Below are positions 35,316 to 44,227 of a stretch of DNA of 64,000 nt, one piece after another. The notes beneath the pieces are model-generated. The model worked only from the letters and a program-made list of their open reading frames with translations, did not search any database and was not told where the DNA came from. The position numbers and the translations under genes were made by a program. The DNA comes from an uncultured Bryobacterales bacterium (GTDB taxonomy: Bacteria > Acidobacteriota > Terriglobia > Bryobacterales > Bryobacteraceae). The stretch is from positions 1 through 64,000 of the forward strand of contig CALGAR010000089.1 in NCBI GenBank assembly GCA_937959285.1, in the 5' to 3' direction. Every line of letters begins with the position of its first letter. Within the stretch, counting starts at the first letter, position 1.

Positions 35316-36322
35316 TTTCTTGCCGTTCCTGTCTTTGGCGGTTCACTGCACAGCCAGAGAAACGCTTCCTTGATACGAGACGCCTGTTCCGGGGTGACCG
35401 TCAGATAGCGGTGCCTTCCGGATGGCGACGGTTTCAGCCGCGTACGGCCCTCATCGTCCACTTCGACTGTTCCCGGATCTGATAGGCCAAAGTAGTCGGG
35501 ACGAACCAGGTAGAAGACGGAAGTAAGGTCCCACGTCGGACGGTCGTGCGGCATCTTATCGTAAAGACGGTACGCTTCCGCTACGGGGTGGTCTACGACA
35601 TAGGCATAGTCGCGCTCGATGCTTGATGCGGAATACCGGATGGCCTGTCCGATTTCGAAGCCGCTAAAGACAATTGGTGTAGGCCATTGGCCGAAGAGCT
35701 TTCGAGCGGACGGAATATCGACCCGGACGTTGTATTCCGGTTTGCCGTCGGGAAACCAGCCTGCCATCACGGAGAGGAGCTTGACTTTCCGGGCGGCTAA
35801 TTCTTTACCCGAAAGCGGGCTGACTTCATCGGGCGCGGAATCGAGAAGCCGCACGAGATTGGTGGAGAATCCGACCTGGACGATCACGACGGACTGATCG
35901 GCTTCTTTCGCAAGGATCCGGCGCAATAGACCCACCGCTTCGGGTGCCTTGCGCCCATCTGTGAGGTCGTGGGGATAGACGTGCGTTCCGTCCGGCTTTC
36001 TGCGGTCCGCCACCTGGCGGTTGAATTTGCCATCCCCGGGTTCCTTGCCGTTCCGGACGACGCCGATGGGAATATCAGGACGGCCATAGAAGGTATTGAC
36101 TGCATCGATGTAAGCGGCAGCCCACGGATTATCTTTTGTTACAGTGACGGCCAGCAGGCGCACCTCGCCCCGTGATTGGAGCGAGTGAATAAGGGCAAGC
36201 GCAAGCGCATCATCAACGTCGTTGCCCATATCCGTATCAAAAATAAGCCGAACGGGTTCATGACACCTGGCCGCAGGCGGCAGGGAGAGTAGGGCGATGA
36301 GAAGGAGAGCGATTCGAGCCAT
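35312..36322 (-). CDS. Exported nucleoside hydrolase
   Basis: This 336-residue protein has a signal peptide (ARIALLLIALLSLPPAARC), then the inosine-uridine nucleoside hydrolase calcium site DTDMGNDVDDALALAL and further family segments (VVIVQVGFSTNLVRLL; VLGQ-like GQWPTPIVFSGFEIG). It would release bases from nucleosides in the periplasm. The 45 bp divergent gap to mscS contains candidate -10 elements for both genes; here a TACGAT ends 12 nt before the ATG. Confidence 0.9.
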   Translation of the reverse strand: MARIALLLIALLSLPPAARCHEPVRLIFDTDMGNDVDDALALALIHSLQSRGEVRLLAVTVTKDNPWAAAYIDAVNTFYGRPDIPIGVVRNGKEPGDGKFNRQVADRRKPDGTHVYPHDLTDGRKAPEAVGLLRRILAKEADQSVVIVQVGFSTNLVRLLDSAPDEVSPLSGKELAARKVKLLSVMAGWFPDGKPEYNVRVDIPSARKLFGQWPTPIVFSGFEIGQAIRYSASSIERDYAYVVDHPVAEAYRLYDKMPHDRPTWDLTSVFYLVRPDYFGLSDPGTVEVDDEGRTRLKPSPSGRHRYLTVTPEQASRIKEAFLWLCSEPPKTGTARN

Positions 36323-36355
36323 AGTACCGGGTGAATCGTACCACAGGATACGGAA

Positions 36356-36361
36356 TACGAT
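36356..36361 (+). promoter_or_regulatory. Candidate -10 element, mscS (leaderless)
   Basis: TACGAT ends 6 nt before the ATG at 36368 and there is no Shine-Dalgarno sequence in front of the gene. No good -35 is seen. Confidence 0.35.
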
Positions 36362-36367
36362 AGAAGA

Positions 36368-37348
36368 ATGCCGAACACACTACCCAGTCTTGAAGCCTTT
36401 TACCCATTGTTCATTAAAGGCGCCAAGGTCCTGTTCATTCTCGGGGTTGCGTGGCTCTGCGCAAGGATAGTGAGCCGGCTTGTCTTCAAGCTCAATTTGT
36501 ACGCTCTGCGAGTGATGGATGAGAAAGACGGGGGAAGCCGGCTCGAACTGGAGAAACGTGCCCGAACGATCAGCGAAGTGGTGGGACGCGCGGCAATGCT
36601 CGCGATCTGGTTTTCAGCCGCAATCATGGCACTGCGCGAGGGGTTCGGGATTGAGGCAACGCCGCTGCTCGCCAGCGCTGGCGTGGTCGGCCTGGCCGTC
36701 GGTTTTGGTGCCCAAAACCTGGTCCGCGATGTGATTACAGGGCTTTTCATGCTCCTCGAGAATCAAATCCGGATCAATGACGTCGTTGTCATCAACGGAA
36801 CCGGAGGACTGGTGGAGGAGATGAACCTCCGCACGACGGTTCTGCGCGCCTTGGACGGCACTGTACATATCTTTCCGAATGGCAACATCCAATCCCTGTC
36901 GAATATGACCCGTGAGTTCTCCTACTACGTTTTCGATGTGCGGGTTGCCTACAAGGAGGACACCGACCGGGTCATTGAAGTATTGAAGGAAATTGCCGAA
37001 GAGATGCGCAGGGATGAGCGGTATGGTCCCTCCATCCTCGAGCCGCTGGATGTACTCGGTGTGGATATGTTCACCGACAGCGGCGTGGTTGTGAAGGTTC
37101 GGATCAAGACTCTGCCGATTCACCAGTGGGCGGTCGGCCGTGAGATGAACCGGCGCATTAAGAAGCGGTTCGACGAACTGGGGATTACGATGTCAGTTCC
37201 CTATCGGACTTTGTACCTGGGGGACAAGGATCGCTGGCTGCATCTCGACGTGAGCGGCCCGCAGCGGGAGCAGCTTCGGCAGATTATCCGGGAGGTGATG
37301 GAGGAGATGGCGGCCGCGAAAACCGCATCCGGATCGAAGGGGAATTGA
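36368..37348 (+). CDS. Small-conductance mechanosensitive channel, MscS family
   Basis: The 326 residues have about three transmembrane segments, the last being the pore helix of Gly/Ala pattern (LLASAGVVGLAVGFGAQNLVRDVITGLFML). The MscS beta domain follows (LLENQIRINDVVVINGTGGLVEEMNLRTTVLR; FPNGNIQSLSN). It should open under membrane tension to release solutes in osmotic downshock. It is divergent from the nucleoside hydrolase gene. Confidence 0.93.
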   Translation: MPNTLPSLEAFYPLFIKGAKVLFILGVAWLCARIVSRLVFKLNLYALRVMDEKDGGSRLELEKRARTISEVVGRAAMLAIWFSAAIMALREGFGIEATPLLASAGVVGLAVGFGAQNLVRDVITGLFMLLENQIRINDVVVINGTGGLVEEMNLRTTVLRALDGTVHIFPNGNIQSLSNMTREFSYYVFDVRVAYKEDTDRVIEVLKEIAEEMRRDERYGPSILEPLDVLGVDMFTDSGVVVKVRIKTLPIHQWAVGREMNRRIKKRFDELGITMSVPYRTLYLGDKDRWLHLDVSGPQREQLRQIIREVMEEMAAAKTASGSKGN

Positions 37349-37415
37349 GTTTCGCGGGTTGACGCTGGGCTTAGCACCGTGAACCGGAAACCAATCCTAG
37401 CGTGCATACGCCTAG

Positions 37416-37421
37416 TACAAT
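37416..37421 (+). promoter_or_regulatory. Candidate -10 element upstream of lolD leader ORF
   Basis: TACAAT ends 7 nt before the ATG at 37429 and 54 nt before the lolD start. The -35 region is not recognisable. Confidence 0.4.
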
Positions 37422-37428
37422 AGAGAGG

Positions 37429-37476
37429 ATGGAAGCTGCACGTTTTCGTGCTAGCGTGAAATCGGGGCGTCTCTGA
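37429..37476 (+). CDS. Possible 15-residue leader peptide coupled to lolD
   Basis: An ATG at 37429 opens a 15-codon frame (MEAARFRASVKSGRL) whose TGA stop overlaps the lolD ATG as TGATG. It starts where transcription from the TACAAT at 37416 would begin. The arrangement could serve termination-reinitiation coupling. The peptide is too short for homology and could be chance. Confidence 0.35.
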   Translation: MEAARFRASVKSGRL

Positions 37477-38180
37477 TGGCTGACGAGGGTCACATCCGCA
37501 TCCGGACGGAGGGGCTTACCAAGCGATATTGGTCCGGTAGTGTGGAGTTCGCCGTATTCTCAGACCTGAACCTCCAGGTCGCCGAAGGGGAGCGGTTGGC
37601 CCTGGTCGGGGAATCAGGTGCGGGCAAGTCCACCTTGTTGCACCTGCTCGGCGGCCTGGACAGGCCCTCTGCTGGTTCGATATACTTTGGAAACAGGGAC
37701 ATCTCTACTCTCTCCGATGCGGCCCTGGCCGAGTTTCGCAACCGGGAAATCGGTTTCGTGTGGCAGATTCACTACCTTCTTCCAGAGTTCACCGCTCTGG
37801 AGAATGTGATGATGCCGTTGTTAATTCGCGGTCAGAACCAGGATGAGGCTGCTTCGGCTGCGCTGGATCGTTTGGACGAAGTCGGGTTGCGCAGACGGGC
37901 CACACATCGAGCGGGTGAGCTGTCCGGTGGCGAACAGCAGCGTGTTGTATTAGCTCGAGCACTGGTGGGGCGGCCAAGTGTACTGCTTGCCGATGAGCCT
38001 ACCGGAAATTTGGACCACCGGACAGGAGAGATGATCATTGATCTCCTTTCCGAGCTGCACCGGCAGCACAAGCTCACGTCGATCTACGTTACTCACAATC
38101 TCTCATTTGCTCAGCGTTGTGACCGTGTATTGAAGATGGAAGGAGGGGTACTGTCGGCGGAGACTGCAGGCAGGTGTTGA
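37476..38180 (+). CDS. lolD: ABC transporter ATP-binding protein, LolD type
   Basis: A 234-residue nucleotide-binding domain with Walker A GESGAGKS, Q-loop VWQIHYLLPEF, signature LSGGEQQRVVLARAL, Walker B VLLADEPTGNLD and H-loop VTHN. It fits LolD, which with LolC/E extracts lipoproteins from the inner membrane. No lolC/E lies beside it; clpC follows. There is no Shine-Dalgarno sequence before its ATG, which overlaps the stop of a short upstream frame. It is the second orphan ATPase of this class in the window. Confidence 0.88.
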   Translation: MADEGHIRIRTEGLTKRYWSGSVEFAVFSDLNLQVAEGERLALVGESGAGKSTLLHLLGGLDRPSAGSIYFGNRDISTLSDAALAEFRNREIGFVWQIHYLLPEFTALENVMMPLLIRGQNQDEAASAALDRLDEVGLRRRATHRAGELSGGEQQRVVLARALVGRPSVLLADEPTGNLDHRTGEMIIDLLSELHRQHKLTSIYVTHNLSFAQRCDRVLKMEGGVLSAETAGRC

Positions 38181-38297
38181 GATAGGAGGTCGGCCCCGAG
38201 CGTCGGGGCTTAGAGGACAACGAGGTCCGGGAAGACCGGCGGTGCTGCCTGTTTCGAATCCTTTTCGAGACTGGCGGCTTCTAATAAGGTAGCACCT

Positions 38298-40766
38298 ATG
38301 TTTGAACGTTATACTGAGAAGGCGCGCAGAGTCATCTTCTTTGCCCGCTACGAGGCCAGCCAGTTCGGCAGCCCGTACATCGAAACCGAGCACCTGCTTC
38401 TCGGCTTGCTTCGGGAAGACAAGGCGCTCGCGAATCGCTTTCTGCGTTCGCACACGGCGATCGAGTCGATCCGAAAGCAGATCGAAGCGCACACCACGAT
38501 GCGCGAGAAGGTTTCGACCTCCGTTGACCTGCCCCTCAGCCACGAGTGCAAGCGCGTCCTGGCGTATGGCGCCGAGGAAGCGGAACGCCTGAACCACAAG
38601 CACATCGGCACAGAACATCTCCTTCTCGGTCTGCTTCGCGAAGAAAAATGCTTTGCTGCTGAAATCCTCCACGAACGCGGGTTGCGGCTGTCTCAGGTTC
38701 GGGAGGAGATTGCGCGCTCTTCTTCAGAGAAAATGTCGTCGAGCCGTCCAAAGGAAAGCTCGCTGCTTAGCGAGTTCAGCCGGGATCTGACGCAGGCCGC
38801 GATGGACGGCGCTCTGGATCCGCTGATCGGGCGGGATTTCGAAGTCGAACGCGTTATCCAGATTCTTTGCCGCCGGACAAAGAACAACCCCGTGCTGATT
38901 GGCGAGCCAGGCGTCGGCAAGACAGCGATTGTCGAAGGGCTCGCGCAGCGGATTGCGGATGGCGACGTGCCCTCGTTCCTTGCGGATAAGAGGATTCTGT
39001 CGCTCGACCTTTCGCTGATTGTGGCCGGCACCAAGTACCGCGGCCAGTTCGAAGAGCGTCTGAAGACGATCATGAAGGAGCTGATGGACAATCAAAACGC
39101 CATCATCTTCATTGACGAGCTTCATACGCTTGTTGGTGCAGGTTCTGCCGAGGGTTCGCTCGACGCGGCCAATATTCTGAAGCCTGCGTTGTCGCGCGGT
39201 GAAATTCAGTGCATTGGCGCTACGACTCCGGCGGAGTACCGCAAGTCAATCGAAAAGGACCGGTCCCTCGAGCGCCGCTTCCAAGCGGTGAAGGTGCCGC
39301 CGCCGAGCGAAAGCGACGCGATCAAGGTTTTGTTCGGCATCAAGGAGCGCTACGAGAAGTTCCACGCTGTGGCATACACGGACGAAGCGATCGAAAGCGC
39401 TGTTTATACATCGAGCCGCTTCATTCCGGATCGCTTCCTGCCGGACAAGGCGATTGACTTGATCGACGAAGCCGGTGCGCGTGTAAAGCTGCGCCAGACG
39501 ACGCTTCCGCCCGAGGTGGCAGACATCCAGAAGCGGATTAAGTTCATCGTCCACCGTATGGAGAATGCCATCGCGAACCACGAGTTCGAGAAGGCACGCT
39601 TCTACTCGGACGAGGAGCGCAAGGAACGCGAGAACCTCCGGCAGCTCCGTGAGAAATACAACCTGGACGATACCTCGACGGGTGTGGTGACCAAGGACGA
39701 CATCGAGGAAGTGGTCGCCCGCTGGACTGGTGTCCCGATGACCGCCATCCGCGAGGAGGAAGTGACCAAACTGCTCCGCATTGAAGAGGAGCTGCACAAG
39801 CGGGTGGTCAGCCAGGAGAAGGCAATTTCCGCCTTGGCCCGTGCGATCCGCCGCTCGCGTGCTGGTTTGAAGTCACCGAAGCGTCCTGCAGGCTCCTTCC
39901 TGTTCCTCGGACCGACAGGTGTCGGTAAGACCGAGGTGGCGCGGGCTCTTGCCGAGTTCCTGTTCGGCAGTGAGAAGGCGCTCATCCGGTTCGACATGTC
40001 CGAGTTCATGGAGAAGCACTCGGTCTCCAAGCTCATCGGTTCGCCTCCGGGCTACGTCGGATACGAGGAGGGCGGCCAGCTCACCGAACGGGTGAAGCGC
40101 GCTCCCTACTCGATCATCCTGCTGGACGAAATCGAGAAGGCGCACCCGGATGTGTACAACATCCTGCTGCAGGTGTTTGAAGACGGTCAACTGACCGACG
40201 GTCTCGGCAATACGGTTGACTTCAAGAACACGATCATCATCATGACCTCGAACCTCGGCGCGCGCTTCCTCGATAAGAAGACGCCGCTCGGCTTTGCGGT
40301 TCCTCAGACCGAGGGCATCGCAAGCAAGGTCGAAGATCAGGTGATGGGCGAAGTGAAGCGGGCATTCAATCCCGAATTCCTCAACCGTCTCGATGAGATC
40401 ATTCTCTTCACCTCGCTGTCGGACGATGACCTGATCAAGATCATCGACCTGCTGGTGGAGCAGATCAACCAGAACCTTGCGGCCAAGCAGATCCGGATCA
40501 AGCTCGCTCCCGATGCTGCGAAGTACATCCTGGAGAAGACTTGTACGGATCGCAGCTACGGCGCACGGCCGTTGCGGCGCGCGCTGCAGAAGTACATCGA
40601 GGATCCTCTCTCCGAGGCGCTTATCCAGAATACGCTGCCGCGGCCTTCGGAGCTGGAGGTCTACCTCGGAGATACCGGTCTCTTCTGCCGGCCGGTTGGC
40701 ACAGGAGAGGAGCAACCGGTAGGCGCAGGCGCCGAATCTTCCGGAACGCCTCTTTACATGTTCTAG
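38298..40766 (+). CDS. clpC: ATP-dependent Clp protease ATP-binding subunit ClpC
   Basis: A class I Hsp100 unfoldase of 822 residues. In order: two Clp_N repeats (from EKARRVIFFARYEASQFGS), the first AAA+ module with GEPGVGKT and FIDELHTLVGAG, a UVR/middle domain near residues 420-450 (FEKARFYSDEERKERENL), the second AAA+ module with GPTGVGKT and LLDEIEKAHPDV, and a ClpP-contact loop TPLGFAVP. It feeds substrates to ClpP. AAGG precedes the ATG by ~9 nt. A strong terminator follows. A 7-bp GC hairpin (38193-38209) lies in the leader. Confidence 0.96.
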   Translation: MFERYTEKARRVIFFARYEASQFGSPYIETEHLLLGLLREDKALANRFLRSHTAIESIRKQIEAHTTMREKVSTSVDLPLSHECKRVLAYGAEEAERLNHKHIGTEHLLLGLLREEKCFAAEILHERGLRLSQVREEIARSSSEKMSSSRPKESSLLSEFSRDLTQAAMDGALDPLIGRDFEVERVIQILCRRTKNNPVLIGEPGVGKTAIVEGLAQRIADGDVPSFLADKRILSLDLSLIVAGTKYRGQFEERLKTIMKELMDNQNAIIFIDELHTLVGAGSAEGSLDAANILKPALSRGEIQCIGATTPAEYRKSIEKDRSLERRFQAVKVPPPSESDAIKVLFGIKERYEKFHAVAYTDEAIESAVYTSSRFIPDRFLPDKAIDLIDEAGARVKLRQTTLPPEVADIQKRIKFIVHRMENAIANHEFEKARFYSDEERKERENLRQLREKYNLDDTSTGVVTKDDIEEVVARWTGVPMTAIREEEVTKLLRIEEELHKRVVSQEKAISALARAIRRSRAGLKSPKRPAGSFLFLGPTGVGKTEVARALAEFLFGSEKALIRFDMSEFMEKHSVSKLIGSPPGYVGYEEGGQLTERVKRAPYSIILLDEIEKAHPDVYNILLQVFEDGQLTDGLGNTVDFKNTIIIMTSNLGARFLDKKTPLGFAVPQTEGIASKVEDQVMGEVKRAFNPEFLNRLDEIILFTSLSDDDLIKIIDLLVEQINQNLAAKQIRIKLAPDAAKYILEKTCTDRSYGARPLRRALQKYIEDPLSEALIQNTLPRPSELEVYLGDTGLFCRPVGTGEEQPVGAGAESSGTPLYMF

Positions 40767-40790
40767 AGGCTCACGCTTTTCGATTAGACT

Positions 40791-40823
40791 AATGGCGGGT
40801 GAGAGATCACCCGCCATTTTTGT
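40791..40823 (+). terminator. Rho-independent terminator of clpC
   Basis: A perfect 12-bp stem (AATGGCGGGTGA / TCACCCGCCATT) with a GAGA loop runs straight into a T-tract. It lies 24 bp after the clpC stop. Confidence 0.9.
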
Positions 40824-40825
40824 CT

Positions 40826-42349
40826 ATGACCCCTTTACAGTCGTCCGATTCAGATGCTTTCTACCGCGACTTGTTCGAAAATGCGGACGATATAATCTTT
40901 TCCTGCCGTTTAGATGGGCTGCTTTGGGCCGCAAATCCCGCAATGTGCCGGTTTGTCGGCCGGCCCCTGCCGCAAATTCTTTCTCTGAAGCTTTCCGATA
41001 TTACGGCTCCTGCCAGCCTGGGGGAGCTGCGGAGAATGCTCGAATTTGCATCGGATCCGGAGGCGCCGCGAAGAGCGGAGCTAACGCTCGTAGGAGCAAA
41101 TGGCGCGCCAGTGCGTTTTGATATTGGTTTCCGGGTCACCTCCGACGAAGCGGGCGGCGCTATGATTCAGGCCATTGGCCGCGACATCACGGATCGAAAG
41201 GCGGCGGAGGAGCATCATTGCCAGTCGCAAAAGATGGAGGCGATGGTCCTGCTGGCTGGAGGCGTCGCTCATGATTTCAACAATCTTCTGACGGGAATTC
41301 TTGGTTATTCCAGTTTGTTGGCGGAACAATCCGGTGATCAGCCCGAAATTCGGGAGGCTGCCGAAGTGATCCAGCGCGCCGCGGAGCGTGCTGCGCAACT
41401 CACGAACCAGCTTCTCGGCTTCGCTCGCCGTGGCGACCATCAGCGTGTCCCGGTGGACGTACATGCCTCGATCCTTGAAGTCGTGGAACTGTTGCAGCGG
41501 ACGGTGGCACACAACGTTGAGATGATTCCCGATTTTCAGGCGACGACCGCGTGGGTATTGGGTGACCCGGGGCAGATGCACCAGGTGTTCCTGAACCTCG
41601 CCCTCAATGCCAGCGATGCGATGCCTAATGGGGGCACATTGCGCTTTAGAACTGAAGCGGTGGAGTGCAAGGCAACGCGGCAAACTCCTTGGCCGCTGCC
41701 GCCAGGACAGTACTTGAAGGTATCGGTGGCTGATACCGGTGTTGGGATTCCTCCCGACATTCAGGCAAGGATCTTTGAGCCCTTCTTCACGACAAAAGCA
41801 GAAGGACGGGGCACCGGGCTGGGGCTTGCGACCGTGTATGGCATCGTGAAGAACCACGGTGGCCACATCGAGGTATCGAGCGAGCTGGGCAAGGGCACGA
41901 CTTTCGCGATTTACCTGCCTCTGAGCAAGCACAGTGAGCCTCGGGTGGAGAGCAAGCCGCGAGAGAAACATGGCGCTTCGGGTTCGATCCTAGTTGTCGA
42001 CGATGAGGAAATGGTCCGCCTGGTTTTGTCCAACATGCTTCAGCATTTGGGATACAAAGTGACCACAGCGGCCGGCGGGCGTGAGGCGATTCGTTATTAC
42101 CGCGAACATTGGCAGGAAACGGACCTGGTCATCCTGGACATGAAGATGCCTGGCATGAGCGGGCGAGAGTGCTTGCTTCAGTTGCGGGAGATTAACCCGA
42201 GCGTGAACCTGATTCTTTCAAGCGGCTACGGGCGCGAGGGGGTAATGCAGGAAGTCAAGGAGCTGGGCGTCACCCGCTTCATTCAAAAACCGTACCGTCA
42301 CTCCACTTTGGCGGAAGCCGTGGCGGAGGCACTCGCGGTTAAGCCTTGA
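40826..42349 (+). CDS. Hybrid sensor histidine kinase (PAS-HisKA-HATPase-REC)
   Basis: I use the ATG at 40826 (507 residues); the upstream GTG at 40799 lies inside the clpC terminator. Domains: PAS (~12-125), HisKA with His149 in GGVAHDFNNLLTGILGY, HATPase_c with FLNLALNASDAMPNGG, DTGVGIPP and GRGTGLGLATVYGIVKNHGG, and a C-terminal receiver (~385-505) with phosphoacceptor Asp438 in VILDMKMPGMSG. There is no transmembrane segment, so it senses a cytoplasmic cue. No output regulator is adjacent. No ribosome site is evident. Confidence 0.92.
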   Translation: MTPLQSSDSDAFYRDLFENADDIIFSCRLDGLLWAANPAMCRFVGRPLPQILSLKLSDITAPASLGELRRMLEFASDPEAPRRAELTLVGANGAPVRFDIGFRVTSDEAGGAMIQAIGRDITDRKAAEEHHCQSQKMEAMVLLAGGVAHDFNNLLTGILGYSSLLAEQSGDQPEIREAAEVIQRAAERAAQLTNQLLGFARRGDHQRVPVDVHASILEVVELLQRTVAHNVEMIPDFQATTAWVLGDPGQMHQVFLNLALNASDAMPNGGTLRFRTEAVECKATRQTPWPLPPGQYLKVSVADTGVGIPPDIQARIFEPFFTTKAEGRGTGLGLATVYGIVKNHGGHIEVSSELGKGTTFAIYLPLSKHSEPRVESKPREKHGASGSILVVDDEEMVRLVLSNMLQHLGYKVTTAAGGREAIRYYREHWQETDLVILDMKMPGMSGRECLLQLREINPSVNLILSSGYGREGVMQEVKELGVTRFIQKPYRHSTLAEAVAEALAVKP

Positions 42350-42367
42350 ATCCGGAGCCCTAGCTCT

Positions 42368-43777
42368 CTACTCATCAGCGCACGTATTGTCTTCAATCCG
42401 GTTGTCAGCGAGGCGGACCCCTGGCGCTGCCGTGATGCACCAGCGCTTCGTGCCGAAGCCCTGAAATTCATTTCCCCTGATGAGATTATCCCTGGTTACT
42501 GAATCCCGATTGGCGCGGCGGGCCAGATATAACCCGCTTCGCAGCATGTCCGGTTCTTCGAGCGCATAGTTGCATCTTGCGATCTTGCCGTCTCCCGTGC
42601 ACCTGGACCGGTTTACCATAAGGAACCGGTTTCCGGTGACAGTATGTCCCGTGCCGATCAGGAACAGGCCGCCGTACCCGGTTCCGGTAATTCGGTTATC
42701 GGCGATCACAACGTTGCGAGATTCGACGTTTGGATCGGAATTGCCGAAAAGGATGCCGTAGTGGGCGTGGGGATAAAGGGTGAAATCCCCAGGACTTTCG
42801 CAAACATTGCCGCGGACCTCCCCGTCGTGGAAGCCGTCGAGATTAATGCACTCCCCGTTGACATCATGAAACGTGTTCGACAGATAGACTGTATGATCCA
42901 CGTCGCCCGCAGTGTCCAGCGCCACCGGCGTTCCATCGGTTTCCACATCCACAAGCTCAAACGGATAGCCAATGCGAGCACCGGTGTTGTTCTCCACTCG
43001 GATCCCGGTTGCGTGCCCTACTTGAATGGCGTCACGCGCAACGTCCTCGATCCGGTTCTCAGTAATCCGGCCCCGCCGGCTGCGAGGGGATCCGGCATTC
43101 GAGTGAGTCCAGATGGCGTTTCCAGTAAGCCTTCGTAGCGTGCAGCGTTTTACCTGAAAATCGCTCGTTCCTTCCTCGATCAGGATCCCGCCCGTGGTAT
43201 TGTTCCGTCCTCGTTCATTTTGCCCGCCGCTGTCCTCAATCTTCAGTCCTTCGAGATGGATGAGGCGTCCTCCGCTTACGAGCACCGCAAAATCCGCAAC
43301 GTTTCTAATGGTCACGTTCTCAATCCGAACGTCGGAGCTGCCCTCGACGAGGATTCCGTTGCGCTTGGAAAACTGAGCGAAGGAGGCATTCCAAGGCGGG
43401 AGTCCGACTTTCGGGGAGTCAGCCGACCGGTTACCGACGATTTCGAAGTCGCGAAGGATGACCTGGGCCGCTCCAGCCAGGCGAAGCACCGCTGTGCTCA
43501 AGCCCGGCGATGCCCGCAGGGTTCCTGTCCCACCGATTTCGACCGGGCCGGTCTCGCCCGTGAGGACCAGGCCGTTACGGACGGTGATATCGCCGTCGAT
43601 GATAATGAAGCGCGCCTTCCGCTGCAGAGCCCGTTGGAAGGCCTCCTCGCTGGTGACACGAACGATGCCGTTAGAGAAGCAGCCTTCGGAAGCGAGGCAG
43701 GCCAGGAGCAGGAGCAGAGCGGCGCACGCTTCCCCTCGCACACGCGGCGTGCCCGCCGTCGTCAACTTTTTTCGCAT
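42368..43777 (-). CDS. Secreted right-handed beta-helix (parallel beta-helix) protein
   Basis: The 469 residues begin with a signal of lipoprotein type (ALLLLLAC, giving a possible LLAC lipobox). The rest consists of regular beta-helix rungs (ILRDFEIVGN, VRIENVTIRNVADFAVLV, IHLEGLKIEDSGG, VVIADNRITGTGYGGLFLIG). This fold is used by pectate lyases and other polysaccharide-active or adhesin proteins. No catalytic signature is recognisable. It is convergent with the hybrid kinase. Confidence 0.82.
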   Translation of the reverse strand: MRKKLTTAGTPRVRGEACAALLLLLACLASEGCFSNGIVRVTSEEAFQRALQRKARFIIIDGDITVRNGLVLTGETGPVEIGGTGTLRASPGLSTAVLRLAGAAQVILRDFEIVGNRSADSPKVGLPPWNASFAQFSKRNGILVEGSSDVRIENVTIRNVADFAVLVSGGRLIHLEGLKIEDSGGQNERGRNNTTGGILIEEGTSDFQVKRCTLRRLTGNAIWTHSNAGSPRSRRGRITENRIEDVARDAIQVGHATGIRVENNTGARIGYPFELVDVETDGTPVALDTAGDVDHTVYLSNTFHDVNGECINLDGFHDGEVRGNVCESPGDFTLYPHAHYGILFGNSDPNVESRNVVIADNRITGTGYGGLFLIGTGHTVTGNRFLMVNRSRCTGDGKIARCNYALEEPDMLRSGLYLARRANRDSVTRDNLIRGNEFQGFGTKRWCITAAPGVRLADNRIEDNTCADE

Positions 43778-43837
43778 TTAAGATTTGTGAATTAGACTCC
43801 CGGCACCTATTTTACGCGTTGATACTTGAGGCGCAAT

Positions 43838-44227
43838 ATGACGAATCGGACTGATACAGAAAACTATCGAAAAATCTTGGAAGAGTTGATCATGGAGCTG
43901 GAATGGCGGTTGGAGGGTCGTGCGGGCATCGCGATCCAATCCAGCCCCGATGAGCTGGATCAGATTCAACTTGCCGCGGAGAGGGACTGGATGGTTCGCA
44001 GTCTTGACCGCAGTACGAGCCTTTTGAAATTGGCCCGGGCGGCACTCGAACGGATTGAAGCTGGCTCATTCGGCATCTGCGAGGAGTGCGAAGAAGAGAT
44101 CCATCCGCGGCGGCTGAAGGCGGTGCCATGGGCTGCTTGCTGCGTCCGATGCCAGGAGCAGCGCGACCAGGCACAGACAGCGCCCTCTGCCACGGACCTG
44201 TGGGAACCCGAACCAATGGTGGCTTAG
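43838..44227 (+). CDS. DksA/TraR family C4 zinc-finger protein
   Basis: The ATG at 43838 has GAGG 6 nt upstream and gives 129 residues; a TTG 12 nt earlier is unlikely. The N-terminus is a coiled-coil helix pair. The C-terminus carries the four-cysteine zinc finger (FGICEECEEEIHPRRLKAVPWAACCVRCQ). DksA-like proteins bind the RNA polymerase secondary channel and modulate transcription with ppGpp; the acidic tip residues vary here. The stop is shared with the stop of the convergent EamA gene (TTAG). Confidence 0.9.
   Translation: MTNRTDTENYRKILEELIMELEWRLEGRAGIAIQSSPDELDQIQLAAERDWMVRSLDRSTSLLKLARAALERIEAGSFGICEECEEEIHPRRLKAVPWAACCVRCQEQRDQAQTAPSATDLWEPEPMVA

Noticed and set aside
38193..38209. 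7-bp GC hairpin upstream of clpC, considered as lolD terminator
   Set aside because: No T-tract follows and the loop is only 3 nt; could be a leader structure or chance.
39873..40817. 314-codon minus-strand ORF inside clpC
   Set aside because: Antisense to highly conserved ClpC motifs; GC-rich shadow.
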